From Plectrocnemia conspersa (lineage: Eukaryota > Arthropoda > Insecta > Trichoptera > Polycentropodidae): DNA of 64,000 bases. The translations under genes and the position numbers were made by a program. The notes under the pieces were generated by a model. It searched no databases. It saw only the letters and a program-made list of their open reading frames with translations, and was not told the origin of the DNA. The stretch is taken from NCBI GenBank assembly GCA_009617715.1, contig VTFK01000150.1:496001-560000 (forward strand), given 5' to 3'. Positions within the stretch are counted from its first letter, which is position 1. Every line of letters begins with the position of its first letter. Of this stretch, positions 13,755 to 25,200 are shown piece after piece.

Positions 13755-14276
13755 CCACTTCTGTGGTCAACCCGTTGGAAAAAAGTGGGTCAAAAAAAGC
13801 CATTTTTTTTTTCACTAATATGTTTTTTTTATTATATTTTTAATTTAATAAATCAGTATAAAACACAAATAAACAATATTAGGAAAGAAAGAAAAAGGAC
13901 AAAGGAAAAAAAAGTTTAATTTTCATCAAACATATTTTATTTGAATCAAACATTACGTAAAAACTTAAAGAAACTTAAATAAAGAAAAAAATATAATTTA
14001 GTATACAATACAAATAAACAATATAAGGAAAAAAATATAAAACAGTGTAATTTCTGAAACAACGAAGAAAAAGATTAATTTTCATCAAACATATTTTATT
14101 TGAATCAAACATTACCTAAAAACTGAAACTTACATAAAAAATTAGTATTCTTTTTTTGTATGGAATATTTTGAAACATTCCATAAATAACCCTACATTAC
14201 AATCAGGGCAGTAGGTTCGGGTTTCTCTTCTTATTTTTTTGCCACTCGCGTCCTTCAAATTACGACACCTGTCAGT
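13755..14276 (-). mobile_element. piggyBac element end with transposase tail
   Basis: A TTAA tetranucleotide at 13751-13754, the piggyBac target site, is followed by an end beginning CCACTTCTGTGGTCAACCCG. Reading inward on the - strand, 14142-14276 encodes a tail with Cys-Arg-Asn, ETRTYCPDCNV, an MECF segment and IFHTKKEY before a stop. This is the Cys-rich zinc-binding C-terminus of piggyBac transposases (usual form YYC..CNVPLC...CF..YHT). The frame is closed by a stop just upstream (14277-14279), and I find no opposite terminal repeat, so it is a truncated remnant. Confidence 0.8.
13850..14125. repeat. tandem duplication inside the piggyBac end
   Basis: Two imperfect copies of an approximately 155-bp unit lie head to tail. 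Each contains an ACAAATAAACAATAT block, and TTTTCATCAAACATATTTTA recurs at about 13920 and 14078, followed by TTGAATCAAACATTAC. The duplication lies between the piggyBac terminus and its coding tail, where subterminal repeats are common. Confidence 0.7.
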
Positions 14277-14279
14277 CTA

Positions 14280-16528
14280 GACTGGTGGGGGAATGACTCG
14301 AGCTGGATTCGGTCAAATCACTATAAAAAGTTTCATGTACGATATGCCCGAGAGTCCAGTTGGCAAATCAGTGTGACAGCAAAAGACCTACCCGAATTGT
14401 ATTCGGGCAAATCACTCAAGTGGTTAAGTTCATCGACCAAATAGTTGTCACGAGAATGCAGGTTTTATCCAGGCGTATATGGAACGGTGCTGGCTCTCTG
14501 TGGATAAGCAAGCCTTCTAGGGACGCCGATGGAGATTGCGTCTTCTGTGGTGCAACTGACTGGTTAAGGGAAAAGTTCCAGCGGCAGGCCCAAAAGCCAT
14601 AAAAAGGCATAATTTTTCTAAAGACTTTTTAATTTTTGAAAACTTCTCTGCGTATCATTTTGCGGTATGCGACGTACTTCTACCTTTCTACTGCCGATTA
14701 TATGATCGATAATGCTTCTGTGTCACCTGGTAGCGGGATTTTCGAAATTTTTATGGCCTCATCGATGAGCCATATCTTATCTCGCGCGCCATTGTACTTT
14801 TAAAGTTTGTTCGTGTGACTATGTATATTGCTGCTACATTGTAACATTATTATTATTATTTTAAAGTATTCTAGTATGTATTCCTTAACACTATACAGGC
14901 CGTTAGGATATATGATTAAACTTCACAGTAATATTTTTTTTTTAATTTGTTAATAATGTGTTTAGGATCTCAGAATAAATTGTAAATATTTTGTGCCATA
15001 CGCTAATAATATTTGAGAAAAACGTAAACACAGAGAAAACGTTAAAAGCCGAAACGTGGCACACATGCTGTACCATCGGCCGTGCAAATATATTAAAAAA
15101 AATGTTTTATTTCTGATATTTAAAAAAAATATCTTATAAGTGATTGTCACGTATGTTAATACACATATGATGTTTAGTTAATTTTATTTCACATTTATTT
15201 TTATTGAAAACTAGATATTTTTGTATGATGATTTCATTATAATTTTCTTAATAACCTTTATTTTTAGCACCCTTGTCGAGCCTAGTAAATTGATTTTACA
15301 ACTCTCGAGTCGCATTGCGGCCTGCAAAAAATCTGAAAATGCTTTGCCCGCATTCAAATTTTTGTGAGAACCACTAAACCGAGAGGTAAAAGTACCATAT
15401 TTACACTGAGAAGTAAAAAAAATCACTCGCTGAACATTACCGTGTTTTGAGGCATTACGGACCCTCGTAGTGATTCTCCACAAAACCCTCACTTTTACTC
15501 GTTTTACCCGGAATCGTTACGCCCGTGCGACAATTTGGCAATCTTTAATTTTCCACCGAACGAATTTTCAATGGCAACTCGCAATTCAAGAGCGTAATGA
15601 CGCGTAACCAACTTTGCAGACAATGCTCGGCGCATAATTACACACAAACACGCACACACATATCAGCAACGTCCTTAAACTTTGTAACTACCAGTTTCGG
15701 TCCGTTTCACGCTCGACTCGCTCTATAATCTGTCCTTCGTGCTTAGATATTTTGATGGTGCAGGCTGCTAAGACGCAGATTTGAGGCTGCTCTCGCTTCA
15801 CGGGATGGTGAAATTGTCAGATTGAAGTTCGTGTAAAAAAATGTTTTATTATATAATATCGTAAATCGTGTTTGCTATCGATTAGACTGCTCGGGGAGCC
15901 ATTATAAATTGCTACAAAAACAACATGAAAATGCGTTTTTGTGTCTAAAAATTAAACAAAAAAATAACATGGCATTTGTTTAAAAAATCACTATTTAATT
16001 GCTGAGTGTGAGCTGGTGTTTTATCGTGGTGTAAAATAAAGTCTTACGAAAACAATCCGGTGGTTATAATATAATAAACAGGAAACCAAACCTTAACATT
16101 CGATCAGACTTGACGTGCTTTTTTTTTATCTTAAGAGACGAGCGAGTCGCCAGCGACTTTATTTAACCATTACGATGCTGTTTTTGTAGGAAATTAAACA
16201 GATTTGTTTGCAAAATGTCAGTAAAAATTGCTGCACATGAACCGTAAAATTTACCAACTTCTAAGCACAATGTCCTTAATTCTATACACATTTTAATCGG
16301 TGATAAATATGCTAGGCCGTCCATCTTCTCAGTTATATTTAACGTCTTCACGGACCTCTTGGAAATGTCTGTATCATCAATAAACCCTTAATTTTGACAT
16401 AATATATAATGTTTCGTCAATACTTTACTGTCAAACACAAACTATGTGTCCAACCAGAGAAAAATATATATTTAGTTATATTCACACAGTTAGGCTAAAC
16501 ATTTTTTAACTTGCGATTCTAGTCAGTG
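14280..16528. other. non-coding stretch, GC-richer in parts
   Basis: No gene recognised. The patch 14280-14600 is GC-richer and carries overlapping opposed open frames (80 and 64 codons) without motifs. The patch 15280-15800 is also GC-richer and has initiator-like CAGT sites (near 15690 and 15818), so it could be a promoter or untranslated first exon of the downstream PP2A subunit gene, but I find no exon with a splice donor that joins it. Confidence 0.35.
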
Positions 16529-16536
16529 GTGCTGAT

Positions 16537-17628
16537 TAGTCTCCAATTCGAGTAATCGAGTACTCGATACTCGAGTATTTTTGTCTATTTTTCAAGTACT
16601 TGATAATCGAGTATTTTGAAAATTACTCGATTAATACTCGAAATTAAATTTTTTTTAAATATTTCAGAAACAAAAATAACTTTAACTCGGTCCGGTAAAG
16701 GTTAACGTCTTGCTTTTATTTGGCGTTTATGCCCGAAGTCCCGAGCTAGAGCGGTTACTATCAGGTATAATTTTTTCATAGTTCCATAGTTGCATAGTTC
16801 CGGTCGTCGGCTATGTTAGTGGGTACGACGGAGAAATTTCTTTTGTGTTTTTTTCTGTTCGAAAATGAACAATATGAAATATCAAAAAATTTTTTTTTTA
16901 GGTTTTATGACTATGCAGTTGTAGCGTAAAAGTGTTGTAAATTGTTTATACTGATCCCTCAGCTTAAAAATATAAATCAAAACAATTGTGTGTTTTAAAG
17001 GCATTTAAAGTAAAGTCAGTTCTTTGCGAACCGTTTAGCTCTAGAGTGAAAGGGATTCACCCAAATACATCTTCGAAGGATATAGATTTAAATTCTTCGC
17101 ATTAATCAGAAGGAGTAGAATATTGTATATTGTTAAGAAAAAAAAATCTATTCAAGAAGAATTACAAAATGCTATTTTGTCAATAGTCGAAGGAAATAAG
17201 AGAAAAGCAGAGAAGTGAATGAAAAAGAGAACATAAAAAAGAGAGTTCAAAAAAAATTTTATATCTATAAAAAAGCGAACAGATATAAATTAGAAGCCTT
17301 ATCCAACGCGTTAATGACAATAAGACCAACATCAACAGCAACGGAAAGGGTTTTTTCCATAACAGGAATAATAAAACCAAAGGTTAGCAGTAATATTAAA
17401 TTCGAGACACTTTTGCATTATTGTTTTTTAAAAAAAGTATGTTCGTGAAGTTAAAATAATTGTAAAAATTAACATACTAAGTATTTTATTTATTTATTTA
17501 TTTATATGTGCACGAATTTGAATAATAGCTATTTTGGTACATTTGGTAAATACTCGAAAGTAATCGAGTATTTTAAAATTTTAATATTCGATACTCGAGT
17601 AGTTGATGGTTCGAGTAATTGGAGACTA
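16537..17628 (+). mobile_element. hAT transposon derivative, 1.1 kb, with 8-bp TSD
   Basis: The ends read TAGTCTCCAATT and AATTGGAGACTA, an exact 12-bp terminal inverted repeat. They are flanked on both sides by GTGCTGAT (16529-16536 and 17629-17636), an exact 8-bp target-site duplication as expected for hAT. Both ends carry several ACTCGAGTA/TCGAGTATT motifs, likely transposase-binding subterminal repeats. The interior holds only the tail of a transposase frame, so this is an internally deleted, non-autonomous copy. Intact duplication and ends suggest a fairly recent insertion. Confidence 0.92.
17215..17448 (+). pseudogene. hAT transposase C-terminal dimerisation region
   Basis: The 77-codon frame contains SNALMTIRPTSTATERVFSI followed by KVSSNIKFETL and a CFLKK end. 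This is the hAT C-terminal dimerisation block (usual form PxTSxxxERxFSxxG...R..L.....E.L.FLK). No catalytic domain is present upstream within the element, and in-frame stops precede it. It is a remnant that cannot encode an active transposase. Confidence 0.88.
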
Positions 17629-17639
17629 GTGCTGATTAG

Positions 17640-18772
17640 TATTATTCTTAACTCGAGAAAGTAGCGGGTATTGACTGGAATGCATAAACAGTGCTGTATA
17701 ACGTTATATGTCAGTTAAAATATATAAATAAATACTCTATCTATTATTTCAGAATATTGAGTATTACTAAATAAAAATAATCATTTAGTATGCCTTTTAT
17801 CTGAAAGAAAACGCTTTCATATCTTTCAACCTAAGTTAATTTAACTTGCGTCGTTATAACACACATCCACCCGAATCTCTTATATTTTTTTTGTATTCGC
17901 AGTACTGCCACGCAATATAATACATTAGCATGAAAAATACCGCTTCGCCTCCGACGGGACGTTTACGGTCCTCGCCCTGGGACTCTTTAATCCGAGCTTA
18001 TGTTTATGCGCCCTGTGAGCTTTTCAGTTTTCGGCCTGAAAAATTCCCAGGAGACGTGGGATAGCGTTCTATCGATATGGCATGGAGTTTCGTGGCTCTC
18101 ATATTGTAGAAAATCGATAGGGCGGATGCTTATTTAGAGCACTCTCTCGTACATGTGCGTTAACGGTATACGTGCGTGCGTACTTCTGTTTCGATTATAT
18201 GATGAATTCGTAAAGCGAAGGACTTCGTGCGCGATGTGTGTAATAGCAAGATGTAATGTAATAATGTTCAAAGTTTAAGTTTTGGGAATTTGTGGCAATT
18301 TGTTGGTTAACTCTGGATGGAAGATTGGCGTCTGGGGTGACTTTAAAATGATATTATACATATAAGTGAGCTGAAATTACAACTAAACTATTTGTAAATA
18401 ACTTAGTTAAAATTATCATGTGTCAATTAAAACATTTAATAATGATATTACAGTGTAATATATAATAAATTCAAGGTTTTTTTTAATTATGAGGCATTAG
18501 GCAAACCTACTTAATTGCTTTACAAGATCGTTTGATTTTCACTCAAATTTTAATATGTACATATATGTTGCGATTGAACTAGTTGGATTCGATGCGGTCG
18601 TTGTTTATTTATTGGTAATTGTTTTCGAAAATGGGTCAATGCCCACTTTGACACAGTTTCTTATGTTTATATTTCAATTTAAATATTTATGAAAGCCAGG
18701 AAGTGCAGATTTGTTATTTAAACCTTAATTTTTTAAGTTTTTATTAAGTTTAGAAGTTTGTAATTTTATATA
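17640..18772. other. non-coding stretch
   Basis: No gene recognised. A GC-richer patch at 17930-18240 has no splice-flanked open frame and could be regulatory or an untranslated exon of the gene to the right. The rest is AT-rich. Confidence 0.4.
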
Positions 18773-18971
18773 CAGTAGACCCCCCAATAACACGGGTAAT
18801 TGAAAACGTGCTATTTGGGTGCGTTTAGTTGGGGGAGTTATATTTTTTCCATACGTAGGTATGAATCAGGTGCGTGTGGTGAGATATCTCACCTTTGGCT
18901 CGTTCACACATAAAGTAACGGGCACCCAAATAGCACGTCCGCAATCTACCGTGTTATTGGGGGGTTTACTG
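18773..18971. mobile_element. pogo/Tigger-type MITE, 199 bp
   Basis: The ends are CAGTAGACCCCCCAATAACA at the left and its near-exact inverse at the right (TGTTATTGGGGGGTTTACTG), giving a terminal inverted repeat of about 25 bp. A TA dinucleotide flanks each side, the target duplication of the Tc1/mariner/pogo superfamily. Inside lies a 16-bp palindrome GGTGAGATATCTCACC and no open frame. CAGTA...CC termini of this kind are typical of pogo-like elements. Non-autonomous. Confidence 0.88.
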
Positions 18972-19236
18972 TATTTGTGATCGATAATCACAGATTAGAT
19001 ATATTTTCCTAATCTTACGGATGCATATCGTGACGAATTTAAAGTAATAACGTGCATAGTGACATATGTTAATTGCAAGCTGTATTTAATAGTTTATAAA
19101 TAATAAAATATATGTAATTTACAGGCTGGTGTCTCATTACTTAGTAGTCGCAAAAGATATATAGAGTTGAAAATTGTGCTTTTATAGTCTTTCTTTCTGC
19201 AACTGGTGACTTATTATGATTTTTTATCTTTTACAG

Positions 19237-22200
19237 ACCTACGGAGCTGGAAGGTGTTCAAGCGCGCCTTCGTACGGAAACGCCGGTACTCCTACCACTT
19301 TACAAAGAGCAGCACGCGCCCAAAGTGCCGGCACCGGAACTGCAGCGCGACGCGCCCCAGTTCCTCGCTTCCATTTCCCCAGCGGAAGACCACAACCTCA
19401 GTCAGCCCTTGACCAGTCAGTGCTGAGGATACAGTCCGCCTTCGCCACTTTCCCTAACAGTCAGGTTAGTAGAATACGCCAAATTGCCATCTTATCACTT
19501 TAGACTAGCTTTAGAACTTGTCGAAGACTCGAAACTCGGACGCGTGCTCAATGATATCCATTACAAGGGCAACCCGCTCAATAAGGACACTTGATACTTG
19601 TCATTTTCCACATATGACACGCTCGTCGAAAGGCAAAAACACGAGGAAGGTGTCCGACGGTCTTGTAACCAGTGAGTCATGCGTGTGATTTTTAATAAAT
19701 TACGCTAGAATTGCTTATAACGTCAGTGTTTCACGCTAGTGTAAAAATATACATTGCACGTACGGTTACTCACTACTGATTAGGCGACCGCAAGGATAGT
19801 TAGAAAATCTTAATGCGTTGGAGAATACATTTCCAGGGAAAAGTATAGTTCATAACGTGGAATAAGTCATAAATCTGAAAAAAATATGATCATGTATTGT
19901 ATTTTATATCCATGTGTTTTGTAATTTGAAATTAATTGAACTTTTATTTGAAAATAAAGATAGTTAGTTAATGACATTTTGACGAAGAAAATCAATGCAA
20001 AGGAAAAAGTAGATCATTACACGCGATTAAGTGGATATATCGAAAAATATTTAAAATTAATTAAAGTTACATTTTCACTATCTACATAAAGATATTGCGT
20101 GCCAAAAGTGCGATATACTTACAATGAAAAATACGAGTATCAAGTAACAAAGAAGAAGAGACCAACTCTCATCTGAAAAATGCTGAGCTAGCTAAAAATT
20201 TTTTTGACCTTGTACCAACATATTTAATTATTTTGACGGAAAAATTGTTTAATATAAAAGTAAAATAATTATAGTTTCAACTGGCACTGTCTGCGCTGCA
20301 GAGCCTTAGCTAACAGATTTTCGAGTCTACTCAACCGGATCTTCAGCTACCATGAAGTTGAGCTAGCCTTCATTTTCCGCTCACCGTACGCTATACAAAG
20401 ATGCAGCTAAAGTACACAGACGTATGCATGATACATAAGATGCAAACTCCGTCGTTCACGCGGACCACTTTTCAATTGCACCTTAAAAGAGTTCACCATA
20501 GTCTAATTTCGCAATTGCTAGGGGAGGGTGCGTGGGGACGAACTGATGACAATCACTGACGCTCAAATCAGTACATAGGTAATTGCAAAATTCTAACTGT
20601 GCAGATTTTATTGCTACAATGCATATATATATTTTTAAATTTACGAAAACGTCTAATTATCTTAAAATTAAATTACTTATTCCATTTTCATAACAATCAG
20701 TTCATATAATAAATATAAATATTATTATATATAGGGCGACAAGCCAAGGGTTAATGAAAGGATCGTAATTTTCGGGTCAGAATAGATTTTTGATGGTCAG
20801 AATATATATTAATTGCTTGGAATTTATATTAAATGGTTAAAATTTAAATAGGGCTGGTCAGAATAATAAATATTTTGACAGATGTTCAGAATATTTTTTT
20901 TTCTAGTTTGCAATAGTGTTATCGTATAGTGTTGTTATTGCTGTAACACTAAAGATTGGTACACCCGGTCAAACTATCATTCGCATGTCGGCAGTTCATT
21001 ATCATTATCATTATAAATGTATTTTAGGGCTAATTTGTTTGGTTGGGCTCGAAACATAGTCAGATATCAGCAAAACAAGCCAAGCATCTTCTTAACCGCC
21101 GCTCTGTCGTTATTCCCGCTTCGTTCGTCGCTATGAATACCTTCGCGTCCTACATATTCGTTGAAAGTTATTCATGGGGTGCTCAATATCCTGAGTCAAA
21201 CAGTTTTAGTGCGAGCGAGATATTTTATAATATATTTCTAAAATAAATAATTTATTGCATATTTATATTTTTGAATGTTATGATATTTTTTGAATTCACA
21301 TGGCCATCCTATATTTTTATTCTGACCGTAAGCTATTTTTATTATGCCCAGGCTGTTAATAAAATTCTGACCAAGATTTGATTTTTATTCTGACCCAAAG
21401 TTGCTTTAAATTCTGACCATTAAATTTGTTGCTATTTTTTTGTTGTTAATATTTATATATATAGTTGTTAATATTTAAAGAAACCCAGGCGTAAGGCAAA
21501 TAAAAATGAAATGCTATGTCTTTTCTGCTGTAATCGAGGATCCAAAATCAACACCTGGCGAAGGAAGGGTTTCTCGGAAGCATTCAGAAACGTGCGACTA
21601 ATCGATTTTTTTTTAGCTAAGCCAACACTTTCTATATTTTTTAGAAAATCTTAATCGCACTCTCTTTCCTTTTCGAAAAGCAATTTTTAAGTGGTTCTAC
21701 GAAATTAAAAATCGGCGCAAAATTTAGTTCCAAGAAACGTTGGTTGTCTTGTTTGGCGATTGGCGAAATTTAATTGAAAGATGATAAAATATATTGCAAG
21801 TAGAGCATCTATAATACTAACAAAATACCTAATAACCCATTTAAAAATAAATTTCGTTTCTTTGCAACAGTTGAATGTAAGAATGCATTTTTTTTATTCG
21901 CCGTTAGAAACGTGTTTTTATTATGTGTTTTAAGAATAAATAAGTCTTATTTTTAAAGATAAACGAAATATTTACAAATCTTAATGTTATATGAACCTTA
22001 AGTTAAAATAAACAAACAAAGATTCAAAATACACAGAGCTGAAATAATTTTATTCCTAATTAGTTATATAAAGAGTCACAAATGTTTAATTTTGTGAATT
22101 TGGCAAGTTTTAATAATATGTAGTGACACAATTGTGAAACATCACCTATATAATTTTACACAATTTTCATTGTTCTTGTGAGTCATAAATAATAATTGAG

Positions 22201-25200
22201 TATTAAAATGTTATTGATTTTCAATGTTACTCGTAATCTCACGGGATTTAAACAGCTTTTCCAACAATGTGAACATTCCATTGTTCCTTTGATTTCCAAC
22301 GGGATTTTGTGTAATCGAAAATGGAAACACATTTACATTAAAATGAATGTATCCTTTCTTTATAAGCTCTTTGGTGTTATTGCATATTTCAATATTATTG
22401 TACAAATAGTATGCCAAAGTAATATTTATTTTTCCGTAGCAAATAAGTCTGACATTGATTTATATATGATAAAACTTTGCCAAAATTTTAGACACACAAA
22501 GGAATATATGCCTTTTGTCTCTTTGTTCTTAATTTAATTGTATTACTTATTCACGAACTTTAATATCATTTTATTTTATAGGTATCCCGCGAAAGCTTCC
22601 ACCACATTGTCAAATCCTGCGAATGCCCATTGTATTGGAAAGCTCCGTTGTTCTTAGCCACACAACGCAATTTGCATTCACCGGTAGACGGACACAAATT
22701 CATAGACTTTTGGCGCAAGTTAGTTTCATAAATTATTATTTTATTATTAATGTATCACCGTTTCAGTGGGAACTTATGATATTTTCAGAATGACGCAGCA
22801 GTGTCATGATCCTGCCTCTCGTTTTGTCTACATACTAACGCGGGGCGCAATACAGACGTTGGGACCGGAGGATTTGTCTCCTTTGGTGCAAGACGTCGTT
22901 GACACTCATCCGGGATTATCTTTTCTGAAAGAAGCGACAGAATTTCATTCCAGATATGTACACACAGTGAGTGAACATTTTATTTTTTCTTTATGGTGTA
23001 TTTATTCGCATTACTAAAAATATTATTTATAGGTTATTGCCAGGATATTTTACTGTGTAAACCGGTCATGGTCGGGAAGAATAAGCATACCGGAGCTTAG
23101 GCGGTCCAATTTGCTTCAAGTTTTGCAGCTATTAGAAGAGGAGGAAGATATAAATCAAGTTACCGCGTACTTTAGGTATGTTTGCCAATGTTTAATTTGT
23201 TGTTCTCAACCAAAAATTATGCTTATGTTAAATTAGATGTATTTAATTAGTACATGAACATGTTTAGAATGAATCATTAACATGTTCATGCCGAATAAGA
23301 TAGCCTTAACTCAAACATATGCAATAAACACATTTTACAAATACAAGTATCCAAAACGTATTCTAATTTTGACTTATTTTATATGATAATATTTATACAA
23401 TTTAACAAAAATTGTTTATCTTTCAGTTACGAACATTTCTATGTGATATATTGTAAATTTTGGGAGTTAGACAGAGATCACGATCTCTTCATTGATAAGC
23501 ACGATCTTGCCAGACACAATGATCATGGTAAAATATCATCGCTTATATAAATATTAAGTTGTGCCGATAGCAAGATTCTTATAATATGTATTTTCAGCTC
23601 TATCGAGTCGAATGATCGAACGCGTCGTATCAGGATGTGTCACAAGGGGTAATCGTGGACGTAGGCGTGGTGTAAGATGCGAAACTGAAAGTGACGAGTC
23701 TCGCATGTCGTACACAGAATTCGTTTGGTTCTTATTAGCCGAAGAAGATAAACAGCATCCCACCGCTATAGAGTATTGGTTTAGGTAAATCTAAATATTG
23801 AATCTTTTTCACCAACGTTTATTTAAATAGCGATGCTCATTTGTGTGTATTTGACTTTCAGATGTATGGACTTAGATGGCGATGGATATTTGTCTATGTA
23901 TGAATTAGAATACTTCTACGAAGAGCAAATGCATCGTATGGAAGCTATCGGTATAGAAACGTTACCGTTCCAAGATTGCCTTTGTCAGGTACGATTCATT
24001 TATATTATTGACTGTCACAACTTTGCATGTATGTGTATTTAATGTATGGTTTTATAGATGCTGGATATGGTACAGCCTACTGAAGGAGATAAAATATCTC
24101 TCGGAGACTTAAAGAGGTGTAAAATGACACCGATTTTCTTTGATACATTCTTTAACTTAGAAAAGTATTTAGATCACGAACAAAGGGATCCGTTTGCATC
24201 GCAGAGAGATCACGATGCTGATGGTCATGAGGTTGGTATTGTTATATTAACTTCAAATGCTCAATAATACTATTCTCGGCTCTCAAAAGGAGAACATCTT
24301 AGTAATACATATGTTTTGCTTTAAATATGATTTTGAACTTGTTTGATTGGTCTTTCAGTTGTCTGAATGGGACCGATTCGCTGCCGAAGAATATGAACTT
24401 TTAGTGGCGGAAGAAGGCGGGAGTGATGTTCAAGATCAAGCGTAAGTAATCTGCAAAAAGATTGATTTTTAATAATTATTTTTTGCATACATTATTTCTG
24501 AACACAATTAAGATGGGTCTTGAAACGAACGATGTTTTGGGTTAATTGTGTATATTTTTTTTATTCTCAGTTATTATAATATAACACGAAAATGCGAGAT
24601 TCAAAAGATCAAGAAAAAAATTCAACAACAAAACTCGTTAACATGAAGTCTTTTAACGTTAAGTTTTAGCCTTAATGATTGAGTCAAACGTAAGTTTATA
24701 AGAAGAACGCATCGAGTTACACAAAACATAATGTATATGTCGCAGGCCAATTGTAAACTCTGTCTTATTGCCATTGAGTCTTGAGGATTTTGCAACGAGT
24801 GAGATCGAGTGATTTTTATCTATTGTCTGCCGAATAAATATGCTACATATAGTTAGTTCATCACTCACTTTAACGCTCATCTTCCAACAATCGGGAAGTG
24901 CACTTATACTTATCATTGTCAATATTATTTTTCTTCTTTCGATATCATTATTATGTGTTTGTGTTGATTTTTTTCATATATAAAAAGTATGAGAACAGTT
25001 TCTTGTTGAACTGGATGTTGTTTATTAACATATTTTTTGTTGTGTATTAATTTAGATATATTTTTTCTATGAACTGAATAGATTATGCTAAAAAGCTGTG
25101 AACAAAATCTGGGAATAATTACTCTTTAAAAATATATTTTATATATAATAATTTAAAATTGTGCATTACTTCATGATTCATATACAGATATTGTTTATTT

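Noticed and set aside
22208..22537. 109-codon open frame directly before exon 2 of the PP2A subunit gene
   Set aside because: It is intronic, AT-driven (Ile, Asn, Phe, Lys), has no motif, and spans up to the intron's end by chance. Not convincing as a gene.
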